Shown: positions 24,375 through 36,287 of the stretch, piece by piece | How positions within the stretch are numbered: position 1 is the first letter of the stretch | How the letters are laid out: the number at the start of each line of letters is the position of its first letter | Source of the DNA: Physcomitrium patens | Taxonomy: Eukaryota > Streptophyta > Bryopsida > Funariales > Funariaceae | Assembly: GCF_000002425.4 (NCBI RefSeq) | Contig: NC_037265.1 | Coordinates: 9,077,238 to 9,141,237 of the forward strand | Direction of reading: 5' to 3' | Length of the DNA stretch: 64,000 nucleotides | The notes under the pieces: generated by a model | The model's input: only the letters and a program-made list of their open reading frames with translations | Databases searched by the model: none | What the model was told of the DNA's origin: nothing | Program-made: the position numbers and the translations under genes

Positions 24375-25461
24375 TCGTAAAACATGAAGAGGATTCTGAG
24401 GAGATGATAGGACCTTCACTAGATGTTGTACAAGGTTACAACCACACCGTCCCTATTATAGCTGGACAAATTTGTTTTTCGACATGCTATCTTCTTCGAT
24501 TGTCATACTCCTCATTTTATGGTTGTGTCGCTTCTTTAGGCAATATTGAGCAGTGTGCTTAGGTTCTCCATAATATAAGCACAATCCTTCCTGACGACAA
24601 TGAGTCTTTTCTTGCTCATTAAGAGGTTTAAAACATACCGCATCAATTTACATATCCTCTACTTTCGAATGTATGTGTTGAAGAGATGTTGGTTTTGCCA
24701 TTGAATTATAGTAATGTTTAGGTCCACTTATACGATTCCTAAATCAAATTTTAAAAAGACAATTGTCGCACTTCACAACAAAATCAATTGCTTGACTCAA
24801 TGTTTGAGAATCAAGTAAGTTGAGCATTAATTTTTTTTACCTCATATTGTAATTCGTAGAAAAATTGGCTAATAATTATAGCGTCATCTCATTTGATATC
24901 AGTTATAAGTTGTCAAAATTATGAAGCATACAACGTTATTGATTGATTGTTTTGTCGTAAAATACGGATCTTATTAGTTGCAAAACAAATTACATCATAT
25001 TCTCCATACATGGATCAAAATTCCGCCAAAAAAGCCTCTAGATTACCCAATATTAGATCTCATCGTTCAAGAAAAGATGAATATCATAATAATGTTGAAC
25101 TTGAAAGAAGCATACCAATGAATCTAACTTGTGATCTTGGAATTTGATAGCTTTGGAGTTGAAGTTCAATCATAAGTTGTACTTGATTGATAAATCCTCT
25201 AAACTTTGATCGAGTACCATCAAACTTCTCAGATAGGATAATTCTTGGTTCTCTAACACTAGAAGGACGTTCCACTATCGGAAAAAGGACATGATTTGGT
25301 GCAGATGTTGAAGCAATTCCAATCATTTCTATATCTTTACTTCCTACCAATCTTGTTACTCCTTATGGTGGTAAATTGAGTTGATACATTGCAAGTATTA
25401 ACTCCCTCAATTACTCTTATATTTGTGCCATTGCACTCTTCATTTCAGCAAGTTCTACCAT
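24375..25461 (-). pseudogene. Element D6 gag and start of protease, truncated
   Basis: The ATG at 25461 (- strand) corresponds to the D1 gag start (ATGGTAGAACTTGCTG against ATGGCAGAGCTTGTTG). The open part at 25350-25084 reads DIEMIGIASTSAPNHV and KFDGTRSKFRGFINQVQL, and has sense codons where D1 has two stops in the same words. A zinc knuckle like that of D1 can be read near 24590-24540. Later parts have stops and small indels. The sequence ends at the B LTR just after the segment that matches the beginning of D1 protease. Confidence 0.78.
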
Positions 25462-25674
25462 GATAACACTCAGAAAAGAGAAGATTTCTAATATCACTCA
25501 AGACAAATAGAAGAGAGGACTTGAGAATAAAAAAAATATTAAGGACAATATCAGTTTAGAAGAGGGTAATCTATAACTTCTAATATGCTTATGTCTTATT
25601 AAGAGAAAGGGATAATCCACTCTTAATTAAGATTAGACAAAGCTTTGATATTGTAAGTGTACTCTTGTCAATTT

Positions 25675-26241
25675 GTCAAAGACAAAAACATGATAAAAAT
25701 AAATAAATAAGTCAGACTTCTCTGAAAGAAAGATGACAAAATAGAAATAACTTGATATGTATATTAAGAAAGAAACTGGAATGGCTATTGCTAAAAGCCA
25801 AGAAAATTAAAGACCCTTGAAACTAGATTGGAAGCAAAAAAGGAATTGATAAGAATGAAGAAGGCTTCACTCTTGTCTCTATATATACTATCTAATTAGA
25901 AGCTACGTGGCGATGTTCTATAGGACCTCTAATATGTGTTGACTTTGTAGGACAGATGTCTTGACTTACAACGCAAGTTTTTCTACGTGTGAGCTACACA
26001 ATTAGCTCGATCTTCAAGCTAACAACATGTGTGGCACATGGCCAAATTATTGACCACATTTCTAATCCAAAAAGTTAATTAAAGACACGTATAAAGTCAA
26101 AGCAGCGTCTATGAAGCTTCTAAAAAGCTTTCATAGCAAATATTATAGAATTAACTTATTTTTACCTACTTTAATTTACTTCTACTTACTTCTACCTATT
26201 TATACATGTAATTACTAGCTTACATGCATATATCCATAACA
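25675..26241 (-). repeat. Element D6 5' LTR
   Basis: 567 bp. On the - strand it begins TGTTATGGATATATGCATG and ends GTCTTTGACA, followed by AATTGACAAGAGTAC as in D1 and D2. Internal words (TATATATAGAGACAAGAGTG, GCTTCTTCACTCTTGTCAA in degraded form) match D1 LTRs. Confidence 0.85.
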
Positions 26242-26246
26242 CTTAG

Positions 26247-26788
26247 TATCTATTATCCTTTTTTGATCACTTTTTCTAAATATAGCTATGAACACTTTTA
26301 AAAATAAATTCAAATCATAGAATAGTAGTGAAACTTTTTACATTAAATATGCAAACCAAAAGAGAGTACTCTTAGAAAAAAAATGCTCTTATAAATCCAA
26401 CTTGAATAAATCCATTAAGATATTGAAAAAGATCTAGTTTTAGATAAAACTTTATTTTTTGTAAAAACCTTCAAAACTTTGACCTTATTCTATTAAATTT
26501 CTTTGGCATACTTATCATTGCTTCACTTATATTTATAATAGCAAGACTTCTTAGATTCAATTATAAACTTAATTTATTTACTTTTCTTAATTGCATAACT
26601 TCTTGATGCAGACTTTGAATTTCATTGTTGACTTCTTTCATGGATATAGGAATAGTACTTCCATAATTTATGTTAAAAATATGTAAAATTTCTATTTTCA
26701 AAATATTAATAAGCTCGTGAAGATCTGCAATTGTTATAAATCCATTCTCACTTCTATTAAGAATAATATTCATAATTTTTTCTTCCAT
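26247..26788 (-). pseudogene. Element D5 gag N-terminal part, variant type
   Basis: A 75-residue open segment (26788-26561) starts MEEKIMNIILNRSENGF and continues ITIADLHELINILKIEIL with a following HQEVMQLRKVNKLSL. D4 has EEKIIDATLDRSDNRF and a matching continuation at 58390-58590. D1, D2 and D6 have a different N-terminus (AELVEMKSAMAQMQEQ). After a stop the frame resumes with words like those of D4 up to the D6 insertion. No function beyond gag can be assigned. Confidence 0.6.
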
Positions 26789-27300
26789 AAATAATTCAAA
26801 TAAATTTAAAAAATAAAATGAAAAGAGGCTAATTTACAATCTTTAGTATCAAATAAAAATTTCTAAAAAAAATGATAATTCACTTTTTTTAATAAAAAAT
26901 ATTAATGTTAAAAAATTATAAGTTAGTCTTAAGGTAGATAGTCTTCAACCTTTAAGAATACAATAATAGAAGTAGGATAAACTATTTACTTTTAAAAAAA
27001 GATAAGAATAATGAAATATTATTCTTGTCAAACTATTAAGAATATAAATCTTAAAAATAAAAAATCAAATCAAATCAAATCAAAACTCAATATATTCTTA
27101 TGTTACTTGAAAAGATTAGAAAGTCACTCAAAAGATAATAGTATATTAAATTTGAATGACTATTACTAAAGAAAAAAAATACTAAAAAATCTTAAAACAA
27201 GATTAAAGACTAAAAAGGCATTGATAAGAGTAAAAAAGGCTTCACTCTTACCTCTATATATACTATATTATAAATAGCTATGTTGCAATGTTATATTACA
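26247..27300 (-). mobile_element. Element D5: decayed D-type element with variant gag
   Basis: On the - strand, an LTR remnant (about 27300-27034, ending ATTCTTAATA) is followed by a leader and a gag start at 26788. The gag continues to 26247, where D6 begins. Its sequence follows D4 (58370-58870), not D1, along this whole length. The left end of the LTR is lost at about 27300. Confidence 0.7.
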
Positions 27301-27477
27301 TATGTTCTTATTTAAAAATACATTGGGTGCTTAGTAGTAGAAGGTAAGTAGTAATATAAGAATAATCATATCAATTCTAATAGAATCTTAAATAAATTTA
27401 GGTAGATCTTAATGATTTAAGAAAGAAGTATTGATATTGAACCACTCTCAAATTTCATCTAAATATTGGAAATTGAG

Positions 27478-27529
<52 letters not shown>

Positions 27530-28264
27530 CTAATTAAAAAATTGCTAAAAATCTTAAAAAAACTCACTGACCCTCAAACTTCAATTTATGAGACTTCAAC
27601 CTACAAAAACCTTCACACACTTTGATTCAATCATTCAATAGACCTCAAATTTTGTAAAAACATTTACAACTAACACTCCAATATACTGCCTAAAATTTAC
27701 TTATACACATACCACAAAACTTAAGAAATCTTTAAATTTATAAATATATTTTTATTTTTTAAAATCTAAATCAATCAAGAACATTAATAACTTTGAAAAT
27801 CCCTCAAAAATTCAATATTGATTCAATTGGCATAAAACCAATGCCCAAAAATCTCTCTTTAAATTTGCTCTCAAGTTCCACTTTTTGATCTACCAAAGAG
27901 CCCCAAAATCACTATAGATATATGGTTTTGTGCCTCGAGATTTGATTTCAATTTAGATTGATAATTGGTCTCCTCAAGGTATCAATTCTTAATTTCTTGA
28001 AGTAAATTTTACTAAAATCTATTTTTAATTTCTTTCTATATATATATTTATATTATTTTTTATTTTATTTACTTTGATTTAGCTCATGTATGATTCTATA
28101 AAATAAATAGAAGTCCCTTCTATAAAAAAATAATATTAAGACTAAATCTTTAATTACCTTTTTGTTATTTATCTTTATTTTTTTATTACATCTTTTTTCT
28201 AGGCAGTGCTATAATTACATCCATATTTTTATTTTTCACTATATAATCATATTATTATATGATA
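27301..28264. repeat. Old remnant of a B-type LTR with (TA)n
   Basis: From about 27400 to 28264 the sequence follows the B LTR (compare 15380-16141): ATTGC..AAATCTTAAAAA..CTCACT.GACC, CCAAAGAGCCCC, GGTTTTGTGCCTC, and GGTATCAATTCTTAATTTCTTGAAGTAA. It is much more diverged than the two LTRs of element B and lacks the telomere-like array. A (TA)n run at 27482-27527 lies inside. 27301-27400 holds nothing I recognise. Confidence 0.6.
27482..27527. repeat. (TA)n microsatellite
   Basis: 23 uninterrupted TA units. An apparent Tyr-Ile ORF across it is an artefact of the repeat. Confidence 0.95.
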
Positions 28265-28372
28265 GCAATGTTCTATAAAACCTCCTATATATATTGACTT
28301 TATAAGACACATGTCTTGACTTACAAGGCAAATTTTCTACATATGTAGTATATAATTAATTTATTCCACAAG
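28265..28372 (-). repeat. Element D3 LTR, inner part (split by D2)
   Basis: On the - strand the sequence continues the LTR piece at 41130-41335: after the ACAAG duplication it reads on with the LTR words TTGCCTTGTAAGTCAAGACATG and ends about 28265 at the old B-type LTR remnant. No internal region of D3 is present. Confidence 0.7.
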
Positions 28373-28931
28373 TATCACAAATATACATATATAAGCTAGT
28401 AATTACCTATATAAATAGATAGAAGTAGATAGAAGTAGGAAAAAGTAAGTTAATTCTATAATATCTTCTAAAGAAGCTTTTTGGAAGCTTTATAGATGCT
28501 ACTTTGACTTTATAAGTCTCTATTGTTGACTTTAAGGTTAGAAACTTGGTCAAAAAATTAACCATGTACCATACATGTTGGTAGCTCGAAGAACAAGCTA
28601 AATTATGTAGCAAACATATAGAAAAACTTGTCTTGTAAGTCAAATCATGTGTCCTACAAAGTCAACACATATTAGAAGTCTTATAGAATATCACCATGTA
28701 GCTCCTAATTATATAGTATATATAGAGACAGGAGTGAAGCCTTCTTTACTCTTGTCAATTTTTTTCTTGCTTTTAGTCTAGTTTCAAGAGTCTCAAGTTT
28801 TCTTATCTTTTGGCAAGAAATCATTCTAATTTTTTTTTAATATATGTATTTCCTTATTTTTATTATGTCATTTTTTCTTTGACACAAATTACATTGATTT
28901 ATATATCATCTTCCACTTCATATCCTTGACA
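28373..28931 (+). repeat. Element D2 5' LTR
   Basis: Begins TATCACAAATATACATATA (the first TGT decayed to TAT) and ends CATATCCTTGACA. It is followed by AATTGACAAGAGTAC, the D-family leader. Confidence 0.85.
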
Positions 28932-29137
28932 AATTGACAAGAGTACACTTACATTATCAAAGCTTTATCTTGTCTTGATTAAGAGTAGATTACTCTTTTC
29001 TCATGATAAGACATAAACCTATTAGAAGTTACAGATTACCTTCTTCTAATCTGATATTATTCTTAGTGTTTTCTTCATACTTAAGTCCTTTCTTTTACTT
29101 ATCTTGAATAGTATTAGATATTTTTTTGAGTGTTATT

Positions 29138-30144
29138 ATAGCAAAGCTTGTTGAAATGAAGAGTGTAATGGCACAAATGCAAGAATAATTGAAGGAGTTG
29201 ACGCTGATTATATATCATCTTAGCTTACCACTACAAAGGTCAACAAAAAAGGTAAGAAGTGAGGATATAGAGATGATTAGAGTTGCTTCAATATTTTCAC
29301 CAACTCATGTTCCTTCACCCATAGTAAAACATCCTTCAAGTATTAAAGAACTAAGACTTGCATTGCTTAAGAAGTTTGATACTACAAGATCCAAATTTTA
29401 AAGATTTATCAATCAAGTACAATTTGTGATTGAACTTCAAACTCAAAGCTATCCAACTCCAAGAAAAAAAGTTAGATTCATTGATATATTTCTTTTATAT
29501 TTAGCACTATCATAGTTTTCATCTTTTCTTGAATGACGAGATCTAATATTGGATAATTTGGAGGTATTTTGGTCGGAATTTCAGTCCATGTATGGAGAAT
29601 ATGATGTAACTTATGTTGCAACCAACAAGATCCATATTTTGTGATAAGACAATCGATCTGTAATATTATATGCTTTATAATTTTGACAACTTGTAATAGA
29701 TATTAAGTGAGATGATTTTGCACTTATTAGCCAATTTTTCTATAGATTATAATATGAAGTAAAAAAATGATACTCAACTTATCTAATCCTCAAACATTGA
29801 ATCAAGCAATTGACTTTACTGTAAAGTACAACAATCAACTTTTTGAATTTTGATCTGAGAGTCGTACAAGTAGGCTTCAAAATTACTACAATTTGATGGC
29901 AACACCAACCTCTCATCAACACATACATTCAAAAATAAAAGACATGTAAATTGATGTGGTATATTTTAAATTTCTTATCGTGTAAAAAAAGATTCGTTGC
30001 TGTCAAGAAAGATTGTGCTTATATTGTGAAGAACCTAAATACACTGCTCAACATTATCCAAAGAAGTGACAAAACCACAAAATGAAGAGTACAATTGTCA
30101 AAGAAGACAATATGTCAAAAAATAAATTTATCTAGCTACAATAA
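29138..30144 (+). pseudogene. Element D2 gag, heavily decayed
   Basis: Collinear with D1 gag. The start codon has become ATA at 29138. The open block 29189-29401 keeps EDIEMIRVASIFSPTHV and KFDTTRSKF. The zinc knuckle can be read near 30015-30060. Most stops sit where D1 or D6 has CAA or CGA codons, which points to C-to-T changes. Confidence 0.8.
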
Positions 30145-30149
30145 AGACT

Positions 30150-33100
30150 GTGCGATTGAAATCTTGTACAATTTCTAATGAAGGTCATATCTTCTCCTCA
30201 AAACCCTTTCTTTATTTTATAATAGAGATACATTTAGGACCTAATAATTATAAAGCCTTTGCTTTGATAGATTTAGGAGCCTCGGCTTATTTTTTAGACG
30301 TTGAATTTGTTAAAAGTCATAAAATATTGTTTATACAGAAAACTAAACTTGATCATGTAGAAGTCATAGATAGTCGTCTATTGTCCTTTGGAGATGTTAT
30401 TCATGAAATACTTCTTATAGATATAGCAATGAATGGTCATAGTAGTTGAGTAATTTTTAATATAATTAGAACTCCTTCTAATCCAGTCATTTTAGGTTTA
30501 TTATGGTTAGAAAAGTATAATCCTTCCATAGATTGGATTTTACGTACTCTTGACTTTTCTAAAATTATAACTAAGAGTAAAATTAATCCAGTAAAAAGTC
30601 ATAAGTCTAGCACAATAAAACATGTGTTTGTATGTGTGAGAGCTTTCTTATATGTTGCAAAAGAAGGATCACCTTGTGTCATTTACGCCACACCTATTTC
30701 TAATGATGCAAAGACTTCAAGTGGTATTTCAAGCCAATATAAAGAGTTTTAAGATGTATTTGAAAAGAAGAATGTGGATACTCTTTCAGAATATTGTCCC
30801 TATGATTGCTTAATTGACCTTCAAGAAGAAGCATAACTGCCATTTGGACCAATCTATAGTTTCTCACAAAATGAATTGTTTGAATTTAAAGAATATATTG
30901 AAGAGAATTTGGCCAAGAATTTTATACGCCATTCCAAATCGCCAATAGGAGCTCCAATCTTATTTGTGAAGAAGTAAGATGGATTATTGTAGATATGTGT
31001 TGATTATCAAGGACTCATTAAGATCACCATGAAAAATAGGTATCCTCTATCTTTGATATCTGGACTTTTCAATCAACTAAATTAAGCTAAGATCTATATA
31101 AAAATAGATCTAAAAAGAGTATATAATCTAATACGTATTAAAAAATGAGATAAATAGAAGATTGCATTTGAATTAAATATAGAAATTTTGAATACAATGT
31201 CATACCTTTTGGACTTACAAATGCACTGATAGCTTTTCAACATCTAATGAATGATTTTTTTTGAGAATTTTTGGATGATTTTGTTATCTATTATCTGGAC
31301 GACATCTTGATCTATTCTAAGAATACAGATGAACATGAACTTCATGTTTGTCATGTATTAAAAAAATTAAGAAATATGGGACTCTATGCCAAGATTGAAA
31401 AGTGTGTATTCCACACTACTCAAATCAACTTCCTAGGATACATCATTTGAAATGATGGACTTGTGATAGATCCTAATAAAATTCAAACTATTATGAATGA
31501 AAATATTCTAAAAATGATAAGAGATATTCAATTCTTTTTGGACTTTGCCAACTATTATCGGATCTTCATCAAAGACTTTTCTTGAGTTACAGCTCCACTT
31601 ATATGTTTGACTTGCAAAGACAAACTTGAATGGAGTAGAGAAGCTAAAGCATCTTTTGAAGCTTTGAAGTCAGCTTTTATTTCTGCACCAATCTTCTATC
31701 ACATTGATTTTTCTAAGACATTTTATATAGAAATAGAAGCATCAGACTTTACTGTAGGTATTGTATTATTACAAATGGAAATAGATGATAAACTTCATTG
31801 AATAGCTTTTCATTCCAAAAAATTTTCAACAACCGAGATTATCTATGAAATCCATGACAAAGAGCTTCTTTCAATTGTGGATTCATTTCAAGAATGGCAT
31901 CATCATCTAGAAGGTGCTTCCAATCTAGTCACCATGTATACAAACCACAAGAATCTCAAATATTTTATGTCAGCACGTGTTTTGAATTATTGTCAAGCCC
32001 ATTGGAGCAAGTTTTTATCAAGATTTGATTTCAAGATCACATATTGATAAAAAAGACAACAAGGTTTGTTAGACGCCTTTTCTAGACATTCTTATCTTGT
32101 ATCAAAAGAAAGAGATGCATCCTTTGATCAACAAAAAATAATTCTCTTGAAACTAGAGCATTTCCATCTTCAAGTAATGAAATCAACATTGATTGTTGAT
32201 TCTACCCTTATGAAATAAATCCAATAAAATATATCTTATGATCCTCTTCTTTATGATATCAAGAATCTTTCTTCTAAGTTCTAAAATACTTCTAAGTTTG
32301 AATTCAAAAACAACCTATTCTATTTCAAAGGTCAGTTATATGTTCTAAAAGGAGAAGCATAATTATGTGTTCTTCAAGAACATCACGACTTTCCAGTAGT
32401 AGGACATTTTGGGTACAACAAGACTTTGGAGCTTATATCCAGAGATTTTTAGTGGCGACAAATGTAAAAAGATGTGAAAGACTTTGTTCAACCATGCGAC
32501 ATTTGTTCAAGATCAAAAACTCCCCGTCATCAACCTTACGGACTTTTTCAACCATTACCTATTCCAGAACAACCATGGTCTTTTGTTTCTATGGATTTCA
32601 TCATGGATCTTCTAATCTCAAGTTCTTATAACTCTATATTTGTAATAGTAGATCATTTTATCAAGATGGCACATTTTTTATTATGTACAAAATTTATCAT
32701 AGGTAAAGAAATAGCTAAACTCTTTCTTGACAATATCTATCACTAACATGGATTATCTAAAGATATCATATCAAATAGGAGAACTCAATTTGTATCAAGA
32801 TTTTGGCAGATTCTTTTTAAGTTTCTAAAAGTAGATATAAAATTAACTTTGGCATTCTATCCTCAAACTAATGAGCAAACGGAGCATATTAATCAAGTTT
32901 TGGAGCAGTATTTAAGATGTACCATCAACTACTAATAAGATGATTGGACAATTCTTTTGCCATTGGCATAGTTCGCTTATAATATTACAATACATTCTTC
33001 TATAAAACAAACACCTTTCTTTGCCAATTATGGTTATCATCCGCAACTTGATACTTTTGACTTTTCAAAAGCTAATAATCCTACAGCAAAAGATTTGACA

Positions 33101-33638
33101 AATCATTTATCAAAGTTACATGCAACAATGAAGGCACAATTAAAAGAAGCTCAAGAATAATAAAAGATCAATGTGGATGTCTATTGAAAGGAACAACCTT
33201 CATTCCACGTAAGTGATAAAGTATGGATACTTTATCACAATATCAAGACTACTCGTCTTTGTGACAACTTGAACTATTGTAGGCTTAGACTATTTCCTAT
33301 TTCTACACAAATCAATCTAATTGCATATCGTTTATACCTATCGGAGTCAATGAAAATCCATCAAGTATTCCACGTATCTCTTCTTGAAGTATACAAGACA
33401 ATAGGCATACCAAAAAAAACACAAGTACTACCTCATCTTATAGAAGTGAACAATAATGAAGAATTTGAAATAGAAAAAGTCTTAGATTCAAGGTGGCACC
33501 AAAATAAGTTAGAATATCTTGTTCATTGACATGGATATAATATTAATGAATGCAAATGAGAGTCAATAAAGAATCTTACAAATGCAGCAAAGAAGGTCGA
33601 GGCTTTTCATTGATAACATCCATTAAAATCAAAATAAA
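30150..33638 (+). pseudogene. Element D2 pol: protease to chromodomain, decayed
   Basis: The protease block 30150-30449 reads LIDLGASAYFLD, where D1 has LLDSGASACFLD, so the active-site Asp and Gly are kept but Ser became Leu. RT carries YLDD near 31295. RNase H, the zinc module and the integrase core (FVSMDFIMDL, IIVGKE-like words, TNEQTEHINQVLEQYLR) follow. The C-terminal block 33269-33529 contains VFHVSLLEVYK and a chromodomain start FEIEKVLDSRWHQNKLEYLVH, which runs into a stop where D1 has Trp. More than 30 stops and several indels. Confidence 0.82.
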
Positions 33639-33731
33639 GATCTTCCATATAAAAGAAACAAGATCTAGGCAAGATAACATTCTACTTTCAATCCTTGTTC
33701 GTAGCTTCTTTGTATTTGTGACGTTGAGGAG

Positions 33732-34153
33732 ATAGAAAACCAATAACCAATGGATTTGATTGAAGAGCCTTTGTTTGCTGATCTACCGAACGAAATATTA
33801 TGATTGTCACAACCTTCAAGATGATGTAATTAAAATGAAGATCTTCAAAATGACATATTTTTCCTCGAATAGATGGCAAGATACAATGCGTTTAGTATCA
33901 AGACCTTGAAAGAGACTTCTAATGTTTGATAATTTTATTAGATGTAGAAAAAATTCTTGACGGTGTTCCAAATGTTTTATTTGAAGGAAGTTATGAAGGC
34001 CTCAACAATGACCATATACCACGGTGGTCTTTTTGCCCTGGTATGGGACACTATCAATGGTTGAGAAGCCCTATCAATCATCTTCGAAGAGAGCAAAGAT
34101 CTAAATATGCGGTGAATATAATTTGTTGCATCATAGATTTTTTCAACATTTGA
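33732..34153 (+). pseudogene. Element D2 copy of the extra 3' ORF
   Basis: Collinear with 39871-40293 of D1. The start codon reads ATA and a 1-bp deletion lies about 140 bases in, so it is broken, yet the C-terminal half stays well conserved: GVPNVLFEGSYEGLNNDHIP, CPGMGHYQWLRSPINHLRRE and a final IIDFFNI followed by the stop at 34151. It ends 42 bp before the 3' LTR, after a degraded polypurine run (AAAAGAAGAG). Confidence 0.72.
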
Positions 34154-34194
34154 TGACTGCTCCTTATAGAACTCATTCCTAAAAGAAGAGGTAA

Positions 34195-34514
34195 TCTTAC
34201 AGACATACACATGTAGGCTAGTAATTACATGTATAAATAGATAGAAGTAGATAGAAATATATAAAAGTAAGTTAATTCTATAATAACTTCTAAAAAAGCT
34301 TCCTAAAAGCTTTATAGATGTTGCTTTGACTTTATAAGTGTCTATTGTTGTTTATTAGGTCAAAAACTTGGTCAACAAGTTAACCATGTGCCACACATGT
34401 TGGTAGCTTGAAGAACAAGCTAACTATGTAGCAAACATATAGAAAAAAATTCTTTATAAGTCAAGGCATATGTCCTATAAAGTCAATACATATTGGAGGT
34501 CATATAGAACATTG
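34195..34514 (+). repeat. Element D2 3' LTR, first part
   Basis: Begins TCTTACAGACATACACATG after AAGAGGTAA and is cut after GAACATTG by D1. The remainder is at 40892-41129. Confidence 0.85.
34510..34514 (+). other. Target-site duplication of D1 (left), CATTG
   Basis: CATTG precedes the D1 5' LTR and is repeated at 40887-40891 directly after the D1 3' LTR. Confidence 0.85.
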
Positions 34515-35066
34515 TGTCACGGCCATAATCATGTAAGCTAATAATTACATATAGAAATAGGTAGAAGTAAGTAAAAGTAGATAAAAGTAAGTTAATTCTA
34601 TAATATTTAATATAGAAGCTTCCTAGAAACTTCTTAGACGCTGCTTTGACTTCATAGGTGTCTTTAATTGACTTTTTGGATTAGAAACGTGGTCAACAAG
34701 TTGGCCATGTGCCACACATGTTGTTAGCTTGAAGATCAAGCTAACTATATGGCCCACACGTAGAAAAACTTGCCTTGTAAGTCAAGGCATGCGTCCTACA
34801 AAGTCAACACATATTAGAGGTCATATAGAACGTCGCCACGTAGCCCCTAGTTAGATAGTATATATAGAGACAAGAGTGAAGGCTTCTTCACTCTTGTCAA
34901 CTCCTTTCTTGCTTCTACTCTAGGTTCAAGAGTCTTTAGTTTCTTGTCTTGTGGCAATAGCCATTCCAGTTTCCTTTTAATATACCTACTTGTTTATATT
35001 TTGACTTATTATATCGAGATAGCCTTTTTGTGTATATTTTCCCTCATCAAGTCTTTGTCTTTGACA
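34515..35066 (+). repeat. Element D1 5' LTR (552 bp)
   Basis: Begins TGTCACGGCCATAATC and ends GTCTTTGACA. It matches 40335-40886 throughout. TAGTATATATAGAGACAAG near 34856-34875 is a good TATA-box candidate for the element promoter. Confidence 0.93.
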
Positions 35067-35088
35067 GATTGACAAGAGTGCACTTACA

Positions 35089-35099
35089 ATATCAGAGCT
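35089..35099 (+). other. Possible D1 primer-binding site, iMet-like
   Basis: ATATCAGAGCT, 22 bases after the LTR end, resembles the TATCAGAGC core of the initiator-Met primer site. The spacing is longer than usual (normally 0-5 bases), so the true site could instead be GATTGACAAGAGTGC right after the LTR. Confidence 0.35.
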
Positions 35100-35277
35100 T
35101 TGTTTTTCTTGAGTGAGAGTGGATTACTCCTTTCTCTTGACAAGACATAAGCGTATTAGAAGTTTGCGGATTATCCACTTCTAAACTGATATTGTTCTTA
35201 GTATCTTCTTTGTTATCAAGTCTTTCTTTTCTTTTGTCTTGAGCAGTATCAAACAAATTTTTTTTCTTAGTGTCATT

Positions 35278-36282
35278 ATGGCAGAGCTTGTTGAAATGAA
35301 GAGTGCAATGGCACAAATGCAAGAGCAAATGAGGGAGTTAATGCTTGCGTTGCATCAACTCAATTCACCAATACATGAAAGAACAAGAATAGCAGAAAGT
35401 GGGGATATAGAGATGATCGGAGCTGCTTCAACATCTACAACAAATCACATTCCTTCTCCAATTGTACAACACCCTGTAAGCTCTAGAGAACCAAGAATTA
35501 CCTTACCCGCGAAATTTGATGGTACGAGATCTAAGTTTTGAGGATTTATCAATCAAGTATAATTGGCAATTGAACTTCAACCGCAAAGCTATCCAACTCC
35601 AGGATCACAAGTCAGGTTTATTGGCACTCTACTTTCTGGTTCTGCATTATCGTGGTTTTCGTCTTTTCTTGAACAACGAAATCCAATATTGGACAATTTG
35701 GAAGCTTTTTTGGCAGAGTTTCGATCTATGTATGGTGAACACGATGCAACTCGTGTTACAACAAATAAGATCTGAATTTTGTGACAAGGAAATCGCTCAG
35801 TAACAGTGTATGCTTCACAATTTCGACAACTTGCAATTGACATCAAGTGGGATGATGCTGCACTCATCAGTCAATTTCTTTATGGATTGCAATACGAAGT
35901 AAAGAAATTGATGCTTAACTTACCTGATCCTCAAACTTTGAGTCAAGCAATCGATTTTACCGTAAAATGTGATAATCGACTTTTTGAATTTCGATCTGAG
36001 AATCATTCACGGGAACCTCAACGTTATTACTCAATGGCAACATCAACATCTTTGCCAAACGTACATTCGGAAGTAGAAGACATGTAAATTGACGCGGTAC
36101 GTTTTAAACCCCTAACTGAGCAAGAAAAGATTCGTCGTCGTCAAGAAGGATTATGTTTATATTGTGGAGAACCTAAGCACACTGCTCAACATTGTCTAAA
36201 GAAACGACGTAACTATAAAATGAGGGGTACGACAGTCAAAGAAAACAACATGTCGAAAAACGGATTTGTCCAGCTACAATAG
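35278..36282 (+). pseudogene. Element D1 gag, 334 codons with four stops
   Basis: Starts at ATG 35278 (AELVEMKSAMAQMQEQMREL, a coiled-coil-like N-terminus), continues through DIEMIGAASTSTTNH and the capsid block FIGTLLSGSALSWFSSFLEQ, and ends at TAG 36280. A zinc knuckle CLYCGEPKHTAQHC (CX2CX4HX4C) lies at about residues 293-306. Four in-frame stops (35539 TGA, 35560 TAA, 35773 and 35782 TGA) fall in conserved words; at the first two, D6 has Arg and Gln codons. The frame is otherwise intact over the full length. Pol begins six bases after the gag stop in a different frame. Confidence 0.88.
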
Positions 36283-36287
36283 GGACC

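Larger units (their letters stand above)
24375..26241 (-). mobile_element. Element D6: truncated chromovirus, LTR plus gag
   Basis: On the - strand a complete LTR (26241-25675, TGTTATGG to TTTGACA) is followed by the D-family leader and by gag, which stops at the start of element B. The bases upstream of the LTR (CTAAG on the - strand) continue the gag of D5, so D6 inserted into D5. The rest of D6 is not found on the other side of B. Confidence 0.82.

Noticed and set aside
27431-27625. ORF with a Tyr-Ile run
   Set aside because: It is produced by the (TA)n microsatellite and shows no other coding character.
32365-32746. Overlapping small ORFs in D2 integrase
   Set aside because: One frame is the decayed integrase; the other is a shadow frame.
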